A stretch of 64,000 nucleotides of DNA from Desulfomicrobium sp. ZS1 (GCF_024204645.1 NZ_CP100351.1:3560001-3624000), one strand, 5' to 3'. Positions 7,736 to 16,762 are shown, numbered from the stretch's first letter. Notes: a model not told the origin generated them from the sequence alone. Translations and numbers: made by a program.

Positions 7736-9727
7736 ATGCCTCAGATCCCTGTTAAAGACGTGATCAAGGGCCTTGCTTGCGCAGAGCCCGAAATCGTTGA
7801 GATTGATACCGACATTCTTATGGTCGGTGGTGGTATGGGTAACTGCGGTACTGCTTTTGAAGCAGTGCGCTGGGCCGACAAAGTTGGCGGCGACATCAAG
7901 ATTCTTTTGGTTGACAAGGCCGCTGTCGATCGCGGCGGCGCGGTTGCTCAGGGTCTTTCCGCCATCAATACCTACATCGGTGAGAACGAGTCCGATGACT
8001 ATGTCCGCATGGTCCGCACCGACCTCATGGGCATCGTTCGCGAAGACTTGATCTTCGACCTTGGCCGCCACGTGGATGATTCCGTCCATCTGTTCGAAGA
8101 GTGGGGCCTGCCCTGCTGGATCAAGAAAGACGGCAAGAACCTGGACGGCGCCCAGGCCAAGAAAGAAGGCCTGGCTCTGCGCAAGGGCGATGCCCCTGTC
8201 CGTTCCGGCCGCTGGCAGATCATGATCAACGGTGAGTCCTACAAGGTCATCGTTGCTGAAGCCGCCAAGAACGCCCTGGGTTCCGACCGTTACATGGAGC
8301 GCATCTTCATCGTTAAGCTGCTGCTTGATGCCAAGGTTCCGAACCAGATCGCCGGCGCTGTCGGTTTCTCCGTTCGTGAAAATAAAGTGTACGTCATCAA
8401 AGCCAAGACCATGTCCGTGGCTTGCGGTGGCGCTGTCAACGTATACCGTCCCCGCTCCACTGGTGAAGGCCTTGGTCGCGCATGGTACCCCGTATGGAAC
8501 GCCGGCTCCACCTACACCATGTGTGCACAGGTTGGCGCTGAAATGACCATGATGGAAAACCGCTTCGTACCCGCCCGCTTCAAAGACGGTTACGGTCCGG
8601 TCGGCGCATGGTTCCTGCTCTTCAAGGCCAAAGCCACCAACGCCAAGGGTGAAGACTATTGTGTCACCAACCGCGCCATGCTGAAGCCCTACGAGGATCG
8701 CGGCTACGCCAAGGGTCACGTCATCCCCACCTGTCTGCGCAACCACATGATGCTTCGCGAAATGCGCGAAGGTCGCGGCCCCATCTACATGGATACCGCC
8801 ACTGCGCTGAACACCACCTTTGCTACCCTGTCCAAGGCCGAGCAGAAGCATCTTGAGTCCGAAGCTTGGGAAGACTTCCTTGACATGTGTGTTGGCCAGG
8901 CCAACCTGTGGGCAGCCATGAACATCAAGCCCGAAGAACGCGGCTCCGAGATCATGCCCACCGAGCCTTACCTGCTTGGTTCCCATTCCGGCTGCTGCGG
9001 CATCTGGGTTTCCGGTCCGAACGAGCCCTGGGTTCCTGAAGAATACAAAGTCAAGGCCGCCAATGGTAAGGTCTACAACCGCATGACTACGGTCAACGGT
9101 CTGTTCACCTGTGCTGACGGTGTTGGCGCTTCCGGTCACAAGTTCTCCTCCGGTTCCCATGCTGAAGGCCGTATCGTCGGCAAGCAGATGGTTCGCTACG
9201 TTGTGGATCACAAGGATTTCACTCCCACGCTGAACGTGTCCGCCGAAGAGCTGAAGAAGGAAATCTACCAGCCTTGGTACACCTTTGAGCAGTTCAAGGG
9301 CGCGTCCACTGATCCGGTAGTCAACCCGAACTACATCTCCCCCAACAACTTCATGATGCGCCTTATCAAGTGCACCGATGAATACGGCGGCGGTGTTGCT
9401 ACCCTGTACACCACTTCCGACAGACTGCTCGACACCGGCTTCGCCCTACTCGACATGCTGGAAGAAGATTCCAAGAAGTTGGCTGCCCGCGACCTGCACG
9501 AACTGCTCCGTTGCTGGGAACAGTTCCACAGACTGTGGACCGTTCGTCTGCACATGCAGCACATTCGTTTCCGTCAGGAAAGCCGTTACCCCGGTTTCTA
9601 CTATCGCGCAGACTTCATGGGTCTGGACGATGCCAAGTGGAAGTGCTTTGTTAACTCCAAGTTCAACCCGGCCACTGGTGAAACCAATATCTTCAAGAGA
9701 CATTACTACCAGATCATCCCTGACTAG
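7736..9727 (+). CDS. aprA: Adenylylsulfate reductase alpha subunit (FAD)
   Basis: Catalytic flavoprotein of APS reductase; APS forms an adduct with the FAD and yields sulfite plus AMP. The 663-residue sequence begins with the dinucleotide-binding strand TDILMVGGGMGNCGTAFEAV. It has the fumarate-reductase-like core, including DKAAVDRGGAVAQGLSAIN, RFKDGYGPVGAWF and GSHSGCCGIWVSG, and an aromatic-rich C terminus. Length matches the family (about 660). ATG 7736 follows AGGAGG. Codon bias is strong, as for sat. It is second in the aprBA operon, closed by a terminator, and works with the downstream Qmo complex. Confidence 0.97.
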   Translation: MPQIPVKDVIKGLACAEPEIVEIDTDILMVGGGMGNCGTAFEAVRWADKVGGDIKILLVDKAAVDRGGAVAQGLSAINTYIGENESDDYVRMVRTDLMGIVREDLIFDLGRHVDDSVHLFEEWGLPCWIKKDGKNLDGAQAKKEGLALRKGDAPVRSGRWQIMINGESYKVIVAEAAKNALGSDRYMERIFIVKLLLDAKVPNQIAGAVGFSVRENKVYVIKAKTMSVACGGAVNVYRPRSTGEGLGRAWYPVWNAGSTYTMCAQVGAEMTMMENRFVPARFKDGYGPVGAWFLLFKAKATNAKGEDYCVTNRAMLKPYEDRGYAKGHVIPTCLRNHMMLREMREGRGPIYMDTATALNTTFATLSKAEQKHLESEAWEDFLDMCVGQANLWAAMNIKPEERGSEIMPTEPYLLGSHSGCCGIWVSGPNEPWVPEEYKVKAANGKVYNRMTTVNGLFTCADGVGASGHKFSSGSHAEGRIVGKQMVRYVVDHKDFTPTLNVSAEELKKEIYQPWYTFEQFKGASTDPVVNPNYISPNNFMMRLIKCTDEYGGGVATLYTTSDRLLDTGFALLDMLEEDSKKLAARDLHELLRCWEQFHRLWTVRLHMQHIRFRQESRYPGFYYRADFMGLDDAKWKCFVNSKFNPATGETNIFKRHYYQIIPD

Positions 9728-9737
9728 TTTATGGGCC

Positions 9738-9771
9738 AAAAGGCTGCGGGTCCATCCCGCAGCCTTTTTTC
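9738..9771 (+). terminator. Terminator after aprBA
   Basis: An AAGGCTGCGGG stem with loop TCCAT and its exact complement is followed by a six-T run, about 10 bp after the aprA stop. Confidence 0.9.
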
Positions 9772-9781
9772 TGTATCAGGA

Positions 9782-9847
9782 AATAGAATGGTCTATGCAT
9801 GATCTGTAACCTCTGGTAGTTATAGATTATGCTTGGGCCATTCTATT
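9782..9847 (+). promoter_or_regulatory. 66-nt near-perfect hairpin in the qmo leader
   Basis: An outer stem of 10 perfect pairs (9782-9791 with 9838-9847) encloses a 5/5 internal loop. A 14-bp inner stem (9797-9810 with 9819-9832; two pairs are G-U) is capped by an 8-base loop. It sits after the aprA terminator and ends 42 bp before the qmoA ATG. There is no T tract directly after it. It may be a leader RNA structure, a processing site or an operator overlapping the qmo promoter (TATAGATTAT at 9821-9830 resembles a -10). Confidence 0.6.
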
Positions 9848-9889
9848 CATTTTTATGGCCTTCAACTTAAGTGCTCTGGGAGGAATCTA

Positions 9890-11131
9890 ATGGCTAGCAA
9901 CAGCATACTTGTCATAGGTGGTGGCTTCGCAGGACTCACCGCCGCCCTTGAGGCCGCAGAGATCGGTCATGAGGTCTTCATCATTGAGAAGACCCCATTT
10001 CTGGGTGGACGTGTTATGCAGCTGAACAAATATTTCCCGAAGCTGTGTCCACCTTCATGCGGTTTGGAAATTCAGTATCAGCGGATCAAGAACAACCCCA
10101 ACGTGAAGTTTTTTACTTTGGCCGAAGTGACCAAGGTCGACGGCAGCGTTGGAAATTATGAGGTTACGGTACAGATCAAACCGCGCTACGCTGGTCCCAG
10201 CAGCCCCGATCTTTCCGATTTGTGTGACGATCTTTCCACGGAAGTGGTCAATGACTACGAGTTCGGTTTGTCAACGCGCAAGCCCGTCTACATGGATGCG
10301 CCATTTGCTTTTCCGCAGCGCTATGTTGTGGACAAGGCCAATCTGAGCGACTCAGATAAGAGCAAAGTTCAGAAATGTGACTATATCGATCTGACCGAGG
10401 AAGAAAAGACCATCACCTTGAGCGTTGGATCCATCATCATCGCCACTGGATGGAAGCCTTACGATGTAACAAATTTGTCCAATTTGGGCGCAGGAGCGAT
10501 CAAAAACTGCATTTCCAATATGCAGATGGAACGCCTCGCATCGCCATATGGTCCGACAAATGGCGCGATTCTTCGGCCTTCCGACAATCGTGCGCCAAAA
10601 AAGATCGCTTTCGTTCAGTGCGCCGGGTCCCGTGATGAGAATCATCTCCATTATTGTTCATACATTTGCTGTATGGCTTCCCTGAAGCAGGCGCAATATG
10701 TCCGCGAGCAGTATCCTGACGCGGAAGTGACCATCTATTACATTGATTTGCGGACTCCTGGTCGCTATGACAATTTCGCCAAGAAGATTCTGGCGGATGA
10801 GAAGGTCTTTGCCGTCAAAGGCAAGGTCGCGGCGGTTGAACAGGATAGCGCGGGCGATGACGTGTGGGTCACCGTGGAAGATGCGGTGTCGTGCTCCAAG
10901 TCTGTCGAACGTTTCGATCTCGTGGTTCTGGCCACAGGAATGCAGCCCAGCCTGGCCGGCGCTTCCCTGCCAATTGATGTCCCGGTTGATGCCGAAGGGT
11001 TCATCGTTGGAGGGGAGGAAAAAGGTATCTTCGCCGCGGGCTGTGCCAAACAACCTCTGGACGTTATGAAGTCGGCCCAGTCTGCCACCGGGGCAGCGAT
11101 GAAAGCGATCCAGACGGTGAGGGGGAGGTAG
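9890..11131 (+). CDS. qmoA: Quinone-interacting membrane-bound oxidoreductase subunit QmoA
   Basis: Cytoplasmic HdrA-like flavoprotein of the Qmo complex, which connects menaquinol oxidation to APS reductase. The FAD-binding motif is ILVIGGGFAGLTAALEAAEIG (about residues 6-26). A PSCGLEIQYQRI region and a second dinucleotide-binding part follow. I chose ATG 9890 (MASNSILVIGG) because GGGAGG stands just upstream. A TTG at 9833 in the same frame would add 19 residues not typical of the family and would overlap the leader hairpin. The 413-residue length matches known QmoA (about 412). qmoB starts 3 bp after its stop. Confidence 0.93.
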   Translation: MASNSILVIGGGFAGLTAALEAAEIGHEVFIIEKTPFLGGRVMQLNKYFPKLCPPSCGLEIQYQRIKNNPNVKFFTLAEVTKVDGSVGNYEVTVQIKPRYAGPSSPDLSDLCDDLSTEVVNDYEFGLSTRKPVYMDAPFAFPQRYVVDKANLSDSDKSKVQKCDYIDLTEEEKTITLSVGSIIIATGWKPYDVTNLSNLGAGAIKNCISNMQMERLASPYGPTNGAILRPSDNRAPKKIAFVQCAGSRDENHLHYCSYICCMASLKQAQYVREQYPDAEVTIYYIDLRTPGRYDNFAKKILADEKVFAVKGKVAAVEQDSAGDDVWVTVEDAVSCSKSVERFDLVVLATGMQPSLAGASLPIDVPVDAEGFIVGGEEKGIFAAGCAKQPLDVMKSAQSATGAAMKAIQTVRGR

Positions 11132-11134
11132 GTC

Positions 11135-13426
11135 ATGGCCGACAAGATTGGTGTATATTTTGATGAATCAAGCCTTGGCGGGGTTCTCGACATCCAGAGA
11201 CTGTGCGACGGCGTGCAGAAAAAATGGAGCGATTGTTGCCCCGTAGTCAAGGTGCATCCGAGGCTGGCAACCACCGAAGGACGAGCTTTGATTCAGGCGG
11301 ACATTGATGCCGGCCTGATCAATGCTGTGTGCATCTGCGGTACTTCGCCTCGCGTGGATTGGGATTTCTACAAGTTCGGGCAGCATATCCTGGTTGACCG
11401 GGTCAACCTGCGTGAACTTTGCGTGCTTTGCTACGAGGACCCGAGCAAAGAAAAAGTTGCTCCGGGCACTACTCCTGAATTGCTTTTCAAGATGGCCAAC
11501 GACTATGTGAACATGGGCGTGGTCAAATTGCAGAAATCTACGGTTCCGGATGATGGCGGAATCGAAGTTGTCAACCGGGTGCTGGTCATCGGCGGCGGTT
11601 GGGCCGGAATGAGCGCGGCTCTTGATGTCGCTGCCGTCGGGTACAATGTGACGCTGGTTGAAAAGAAGGATGTGCTCGGTGGCGCTGCCGCCGGCATGTA
11701 CAAGACCATCCCTTTTGCCTTCCCCTACGACGCGGCTCATGCCACGGGCGTGGAAAAAAAGATCGCCCAGGTACAGGCTTCCGACAAGATCGAAGTGTTC
11801 CTTGACTCCGAAATTGTCAGCATTGCCGGAGCTCCCGGCAATTACGAACTGACCGTGAAGGTCGGCAAGGAAGAACGTGTCGTGGCTATCGGGTCCGTGG
11901 TCATCGCCACCGGATGGGTGCCGCAGGATACCGCATTCCTGAAGCCGCTCGGCTACGGGGCACTCAAGAACGTGGTTACTTCCCGTGAGTTTGAGATGAT
12001 GGCCAAAGCGGGTTCCATCGTGCGCAAGAGTGACGGTGCCAAGCCTACGAAGGTCATGTTCCTGCTCGGATTCGGCGACAAGCTTGCCCCCTTCGAGGTC
12101 CAGGAAGAGGCGGCCCGCGCCGCAGCCCTGGCTGCCGCCGAGATCAAAGAGGCCGATGACACGCCCAAGACCAACTTCGTCAAGCAGGATACGTACAAGC
12201 ACTTGACCTATAGCGCCGAATTGACGTCGTTGACTGCCCTGAAGCAGGCGAACTACGTTCGCGAATTCATTCCCGGCGGCGTGGCCATGGTGGTCTACGA
12301 GCACATGATGGTCCCCGGCATGAATGAGCTTTATTACAAGGCCGCGCAGAACGATCCGAGCGTCATGATGACCAAGGGCGTGATCAGCGAAGTCCGCGAC
12401 GGTGGCGATGGCGACATCGTGGTGGTTCTTGAGGACACCCTGCTTGGTGCCAAGGTCGAGATCGAAGTGGACATGCTCGTGCTGCCCACGGCGATGGTGC
12501 CTACCACCGCTCTTGATCCGATCCTCAAGCTCAAATACCGCCAGGGTCCGGCCATGCCCGATCTTGAGCTGTTCAGCGGATACGCTGATTCCAACTATAT
12601 CTGCTTCCCGTACGAAACTCGCCGCACCGGCATTTACGCCGCCGGGACCGTGCGTCAGCCCATGACCATGGCCACGGCAGAAGTCGATGCCGCGGGCGCG
12701 GCCTTGAAGGCGATTCAGTGTCTTGAGTCCGCGAATCGGGGCATGGCGGTTCATCCGCGTTCGGGCGATCTGTCCTTCCCCAAGTTCAACCTGGTGCGTT
12801 GTACCCAGTGCAAGCGCTGCACGGAAGAATGTCCTTTCGGAGCTCTGGACGAGGACGAAAAGGGCAATCCGATGCCCAACATCTCGCGTTGCCGCCGTTG
12901 CGGAACGTGCATGGGTGCCTGCCCGGAACGTGTCATCTACTTCGACAACTACAACGTCGACCAGATCGGATCGATGATCAAGCAGGTAGAGGTCCCCGAC
13001 GATATGGAAGTGGGCGGTCCGCGTATGCTCATTCTTGCCTGCGAGAACGATGCCTACCCGGCTCTCGACATGGCTGCCTTGCGCGGCAAGAAGTGGAGTC
13101 CCTACGTACGCATTATTCCGGTGCGCTGTCTTGGTTCGGTCAACACCATCTGGATTGCCGACGCCATGTCCAAGGGCACTGACGGTTGCCTGCTCCTGGG
13201 CTGCAAATACGGCGACGACTACCAGTGTCACTTCGTCAAGGGCTCGGACTTGTGCAACCGGCGCATGGCCAATATCGGCGAGACCCTCGGCAAGCTTGGC
13301 ATTGAAACCGAACGGGTACAGCAGATGCAGGTCGCCATTGACGAGTACGACAAGGTGCCCGGCATGATTGACGAGTTTGTTGACACGATCACCAAGCTTG
13401 GTCCCAACCCGTTCAAGGGATACTAG
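11135..13426 (+). CDS. qmoB: QmoB: HdrA-like flavoprotein with two [4Fe-4S] clusters and MvhD-like domain
   Basis: Largest Qmo subunit (763 residues; the family is about 755). Residues 1-140 form an N-terminal region with scattered cysteines, and the FAD site VLVIGGGWAGMSAALDVAA starts near 149. A ferredoxin domain carries CTQCKRCTEECP (about 556-567) and CRRCGTCMGACP (about 587-598). The C-terminal 150 residues match the MvhD/HdrA2 delta domain (CLGSVNTIWIADAMSKGTDG, GCKYGDDYQCHF). It probably passes electrons between QmoA, QmoC and AprBA. It lies between qmoA (3-bp gap) and qmoC (11-bp gap). Confidence 0.94.
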   Translation: MADKIGVYFDESSLGGVLDIQRLCDGVQKKWSDCCPVVKVHPRLATTEGRALIQADIDAGLINAVCICGTSPRVDWDFYKFGQHILVDRVNLRELCVLCYEDPSKEKVAPGTTPELLFKMANDYVNMGVVKLQKSTVPDDGGIEVVNRVLVIGGGWAGMSAALDVAAVGYNVTLVEKKDVLGGAAAGMYKTIPFAFPYDAAHATGVEKKIAQVQASDKIEVFLDSEIVSIAGAPGNYELTVKVGKEERVVAIGSVVIATGWVPQDTAFLKPLGYGALKNVVTSREFEMMAKAGSIVRKSDGAKPTKVMFLLGFGDKLAPFEVQEEAARAAALAAAEIKEADDTPKTNFVKQDTYKHLTYSAELTSLTALKQANYVREFIPGGVAMVVYEHMMVPGMNELYYKAAQNDPSVMMTKGVISEVRDGGDGDIVVVLEDTLLGAKVEIEVDMLVLPTAMVPTTALDPILKLKYRQGPAMPDLELFSGYADSNYICFPYETRRTGIYAAGTVRQPMTMATAEVDAAGAALKAIQCLESANRGMAVHPRSGDLSFPKFNLVRCTQCKRCTEECPFGALDEDEKGNPMPNISRCRRCGTCMGACPERVIYFDNYNVDQIGSMIKQVEVPDDMEVGGPRMLILACENDAYPALDMAALRGKKWSPYVRIIPVRCLGSVNTIWIADAMSKGTDGCLLLGCKYGDDYQCHFVKGSDLCNRRMANIGETLGKLGIETERVQQMQVAIDEYDKVPGMIDEFVDTITKLGPNPFKGY

Positions 13427-13437
13427 GAGGAGCATGT

Positions 13438-14664
13438 ATGTCCAAAACAATTAAGATTGAGCCTGATCTGCAGTTCGTCAAAGAATTGCAGGAGGTGGGT
13501 GGTGCGGATCTCAAGAAGTGCTACCAGTGCGCTACCTGCTCTGTCGCATGCCCCATGTCCCCTGCGGACAATCCTTACCCCCGCAAGGAAATGATTTGGG
13601 CCCAGTGGGGTCTCAAAGACAAACTCCTTAACGACATCGACATCTGGTTGTGTCACAATTGCGGAACTTGTTCCGAACTGTGTCCTCGCGGAGCAAAACC
13701 CGGCGACCTGCTGGCCGCCCTGCGCAACATGACCTACCGCAAGCTGGTGAAGCCTGCCATTATCGGCGAGTGGATGAGTTCACCCAAGCATCTGCCCATC
13801 CTGGCAGGTATTCCGATGGCCATTTTTGCCTTCATCTGGATGATCCGGGCCGCTCTTGTCGGCTCCTTCTTCCCCCTCACCGAAGACGGCAAAATCGTTT
13901 ACGGCAACCTTTTTCCCGGTGATTTCACCATTGATCCCCTGTTCGGGCTGGTCGCCATCTTTGTGGCCATCTGTTTCGGGCTTGGGATCAAGAACATGAT
14001 CGACGGGTTCAAGGCCAACGTGACCGAAACGTTTGTTATCGGATACAAGAAACCGACCGTGAAAGATGCGATCATCGCCACGATCAAATACGATGTCCTC
14101 CAGCATTCCCGTTTCAAGAATTGCGTGGACAGCCCTGCCGATGAAGAACGGGTCAAGGGCCATCAGATTCTGTTCTACGGCTTTGTGGCTTGCGCTATCG
14201 TCACGTCCATCGTGGCCGTGGCTCACTGGGGCGGCAAGGTCATTCCCTGGCTGGCCCCTGTCGGGCATACGCCCATGCCGCTGTGGCATCCGGTCAAGAT
14301 TCTGGCCAACGTGGGCGCGGTGCTGCTGGTGACCGGCCTCACCCTGTTGACCCGTCGTCGGTTGAACTCGGACACCAAAAAATCCGTTTCCAACTACTAT
14401 GACTGGTATCTGCTGGGCGTGATCTGGGTTGTGACCCTGACCGGCATCGGCGCTCAGATCTTCCGTCTGACCGGCGTCGCCCCTCTGGCCTTCTTTACGT
14501 ATTATCTGCATCTGGTCAGCATTTTCATGCTGATTGCGTATCTGCCTTGGTCCAAACTTGGGCATTTGGTGTATCGCACCACAGCGCTCATTTATGCACG
14601 GTATATTGGTCGTTTGCCTATTGCCGAAAAACTCATCGAAGATGACAAAATCTTTGTTATTTAA
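13438..14664 (+). CDS. qmoC: QmoC: HdrC/HdrE-like iron-sulfur membrane subunit
   Basis: Fusion of an HdrC-like ferredoxin part and a membrane cytochrome-b-type part that reacts with menaquinone. Clusters are bound by Cys28, 31, 34, 38 (CYQCATCSVACP) and Cys72, 75, 78, 82 (CHNCGTCSELCP). From about residue 120 there are five or six hydrophobic segments with histidines suited to heme b (for example VAVAHWGGKVIPW and YYLHLVSIFMLIAYLPW). ATG 13438 follows an AGGAGG site inside the short gap after qmoB. The 408 residues slightly exceed the D. vulgaris protein. Confidence 0.93.
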   Translation: MSKTIKIEPDLQFVKELQEVGGADLKKCYQCATCSVACPMSPADNPYPRKEMIWAQWGLKDKLLNDIDIWLCHNCGTCSELCPRGAKPGDLLAALRNMTYRKLVKPAIIGEWMSSPKHLPILAGIPMAIFAFIWMIRAALVGSFFPLTEDGKIVYGNLFPGDFTIDPLFGLVAIFVAICFGLGIKNMIDGFKANVTETFVIGYKKPTVKDAIIATIKYDVLQHSRFKNCVDSPADEERVKGHQILFYGFVACAIVTSIVAVAHWGGKVIPWLAPVGHTPMPLWHPVKILANVGAVLLVTGLTLLTRRRLNSDTKKSVSNYYDWYLLGVIWVVTLTGIGAQIFRLTGVAPLAFFTYYLHLVSIFMLIAYLPWSKLGHLVYRTTALIYARYIGRLPIAEKLIEDDKIFVI

Positions 14665-14679
14665 TTAAAGGAGGACACC

Positions 14680-15348
14680 ATGTCTGAAGCTCGCAAGATT
14701 TTTCCCATGGATACGTTTGTGGCCTACCTGAAGGGTGATGGCAACGCTTCCGTTGCCGAAATGCTGGGTTACCTGACCCAGAAAGACCTGGATGGCGATT
14801 CCACTCCTTTTGCCGCGGCCTTGGCCAAGGCCTGGATTTATGAGCAGCACCCCGAACTGACCAAGATGTCCAAGGGACAGATGGTCGAGCTGGGACAGTC
14901 CGTCTCCGTCGCGCCCATGCCTGTGAAGGCCAAGGCCGAAGTGGACGAAGTGTTCGCCAAACTGGCCGATTACAAGGGCCAGATCAACGCCAAGGGCGCG
15001 AAGATCGACGAACTGACCAAGGCTCTGGCCGCCAAGGACGCCGAGATTGCGGCTCTGAGCGCCAAGGTCAAGGAATTCGAAGGACAGAAGAAGGGCGAAG
15101 CCGAAGCTTTGTTCGTGACCACTGAAGCACGGATTGTCGAATTCACCGGCAAGCTCGAAGCCCTGCTGAAGGAAGTCGAAGAAGTGAAGAAGACCGGCGT
15201 AGTTGTTGCCGGCGTTGCCGGTGTGGCTGCCGCCGCCGGTGCCGCTCCTGCCGCTGAAGCTGCAAGCGGACCTGCCGATGCAGGCCCCGGTTCCGATTTC
15301 GGATTCTCCGGTGGATCCCAGGATCCTTTCGCCGATTCCAAATGGTAG
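14680..15348 (+). CDS. qmoD: QmoD-like conserved protein of the qmo operon (222 aa)
   Basis: It lies 15 bp after qmoC behind AAAGGAGG, in the position of the conserved gene that follows qmoABC in D. vulgaris (DVU0851). No catalytic motif is seen. Residues about 1-90 are a compact acidic domain (FVAYLKGDGNASVAEMLGYL). Residues about 95-170 form a helical, Lys/Glu/Ala-rich coiled-coil-like stretch. The last 50 residues are Ala/Gly/Pro-rich and end in Asp, Phe and Trp. It has no signal peptide. A soluble accessory or assembly factor for Qmo is plausible. The name rests on position rather than a sequence comparison I could run. Confidence 0.65.
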   Translation: MSEARKIFPMDTFVAYLKGDGNASVAEMLGYLTQKDLDGDSTPFAAALAKAWIYEQHPELTKMSKGQMVELGQSVSVAPMPVKAKAEVDEVFAKLADYKGQINAKGAKIDELTKALAAKDAEIAALSAKVKEFEGQKKGEAEALFVTTEARIVEFTGKLEALLKEVEEVKKTGVVVAGVAGVAAAAGAAPAAEAASGPADAGPGSDFGFSGGSQDPFADSKW

Positions 15349-15373
15349 AATCGGTTGCAGTTTGAAATTCATA

Positions 15374-15401
15374 GGCTTCTCCTTCGGGGGAAGCCTTTTT
15401 T
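15374..15401 (+). terminator. Terminator of the qmo operon
   Basis: A 9-bp stem (GGCTTCTCC/GGGGAAGCC, one G-U) on a TTCG tetraloop with six T, 25 bp after the qmoD stop. Confidence 0.9.
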
Positions 15402-15492
15402 CTTTCATCAGCCGGGTATGATGGCAGAAGTGATTGTTGGGTATGGTTATGTCCAATAAGGTGATGATTCGCAAAGTAGTGATGGAGGTGTG

Positions 15493-15954
15493 ATGAAATA
15501 CTGGTTGATGAAAACCGAGCCCGGATGTTTTTCCATTGACGATCTTGCCGTCGCTCCGAAGCAGACGTCGTGTTGGGACGGGGTGCGCAATTTTCAAGCC
15601 CGCAATTTCATGCGTGACGATATGAGCGTGGGCGATCTTGTGCTCTTTTACCACAGCGTGACGAACCCTGGAGTGGTGGGCATCGCCAGAGTGGCGCGCG
15701 AAAGTTATCCGGACCATACCGCCTGGAATCCAGCGGACCAGCATTTTGATCCCCGCTCTACTCCGGAAAAACCGTTGTGGTTCATGGTCGATGTGCAGTT
15801 CGTGGAAAAATTTCCGCATCCGGTCCCACTTGCTTCGCTGCGCGGGGTGAAGGGTCTGGAAACGATGGAGCTTTTGAAGAAGGGGTCGAGGCTGTCGGTC
15901 ATGCCTGTGACGGAAGATGAGTTCAACATCGTAACCCGTCTTGCCCGGCAGTGA
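15493..15954 (+). CDS. EVE domain protein (153 aa)
   Basis: Single EVE domain, a PUA/YTH-like fold thought to read modified bases in DNA or RNA. The N terminus KYWLMKTEPGCFSIDDL, WDGVRNFQARNF and GDLVLFYHS match the family, and the length (about 150) is that of stand-alone EVE proteins. ATG 15493 is preferred over GTG 15490 because GGAGG ends four bases before it. It is monocistronic between the qmo terminator and a bidirectional terminator. No modification or defence genes stand beside it, so the substrate cannot be inferred from context. Confidence 0.88.
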   Translation: MKYWLMKTEPGCFSIDDLAVAPKQTSCWDGVRNFQARNFMRDDMSVGDLVLFYHSVTNPGVVGIARVARESYPDHTAWNPADQHFDPRSTPEKPLWFMVDVQFVEKFPHPVPLASLRGVKGLETMELLKKGSRLSVMPVTEDEFNIVTRLARQ

Positions 15955-15985
15955 TTTTTCCGAAAGATTGAAGGCTGCCCGCAAA

Positions 15986-16016
15986 AAAGCCACGCCGTGA
16001 ATCACGACGTGGCTTT
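15986..16016. terminator. Bidirectional terminator between the EVE gene and livF
   Basis: Stem AAAGCCACG / CGTGGCTTT with an inner CGTG/CACG pair. It is preceded by an A run and followed by a T-rich stretch, so it can serve both convergent units. Confidence 0.8.
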
Positions 16017-16038
16017 GCTTTTAAAGCGGCGGGGAGGG

Positions 16039-16752
16039 CTAGTGCCCTCCGCCCAGATAAGCCTGCTGCACCTGTTCATTAATGAGCAGGTTGGCCGCCG
16101 AGTCCGCAAGCACGATGTTGCCGACCTCCATGACATAGCCGCGATGGGCCAGTTTGAGGGCGGCCTTGGCGTTTTGCTCGACCAGGATCACGGTTACCCC
16201 GGATTTGTTGATTTCTTTGACCGTGGCGAAGATGGATTTGACCAGGATCGGGGCCAGGCCAAGACTTGGCTCGTCAAGAAGCAGGATCTTGGGGTTGGCC
16301 ATGAGCGCCCGTCCGATGGCCAGCATCTGCTGTTCCCCTCCGCTCAAGGTTCCCGCCATCTGCTTGCGCCGTTCCTGCAGCCGGGGAAAAAGCTCATAGA
16401 TCCACTTTAGGCTTTTCTGGATGCGTTCTGTGTTGGTGGACGTGAACGCTCCAAGAATAAGGTTTTCCTGTACGGTAAGGGTGGTGAAGACGCGACGTCC
16501 TTCGGGGCTCTGCGTGATCTTGTGCTTGACGATTTCATGCGCAGGCAGCTTGTGCAGAGCTGTGTCGCGAAAGAAAATCGAACCCCCAGTGATGTTGACC
16601 AGACCGCTGATCGCATTCAGCGTTGTTGATTTCCCCGCGCCGTTGGCACCAAGGATGGTTACGATCTCGCCTTCGTTCACTTCAAGGTTGATCCCGTGCA
16701 GGGCTTCGACATTACCGTAGTTCACGCGCAGATTCTCAATTTTAAGCAGCAT
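16039..16752 (-). CDS. livF: Branched-chain amino acid ABC transporter ATPase LivF
   Basis: One of the two ATPases of the Liv high-affinity branched-chain amino acid importer. It has Walker A GANGAGKST, signature LSGGEQQMLAIGRALM and Walker B ILLLDEPSLGLAP. The start was set at ATG 16752 (MLLKIENLRVNYG), which gives 237 residues, the usual LivF length. The longer open frame upstream runs into livG. It is last in a five-gene order livK-H-M-G-F, 10 bp after livG. Confidence 0.95.
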   Translation of the reverse strand: MLLKIENLRVNYGNVEALHGINLEVNEGEIVTILGANGAGKSTTLNAISGLVNITGGSIFFRDTALHKLPAHEIVKHKITQSPEGRRVFTTLTVQENLILGAFTSTNTERIQKSLKWIYELFPRLQERRKQMAGTLSGGEQQMLAIGRALMANPKILLLDEPSLGLAPILVKSIFATVKEINKSGVTVILVEQNAKAALKLAHRGYVMEVGNIVLADSAANLLINEQVQQAYLGGGH

Positions 16753-16762
16753 GTGGAGTCCC

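Noticed and set aside
9833-9889. Upstream TTG start for qmoA
   Set aside because: It has no ribosome site and would start inside the leader hairpin; ATG 9890 has GGGAGG and gives the family N terminus.
11168-13450. 760-codon frame antisense to qmoB
   Set aside because: No motif and exact antisense of a certain gene.
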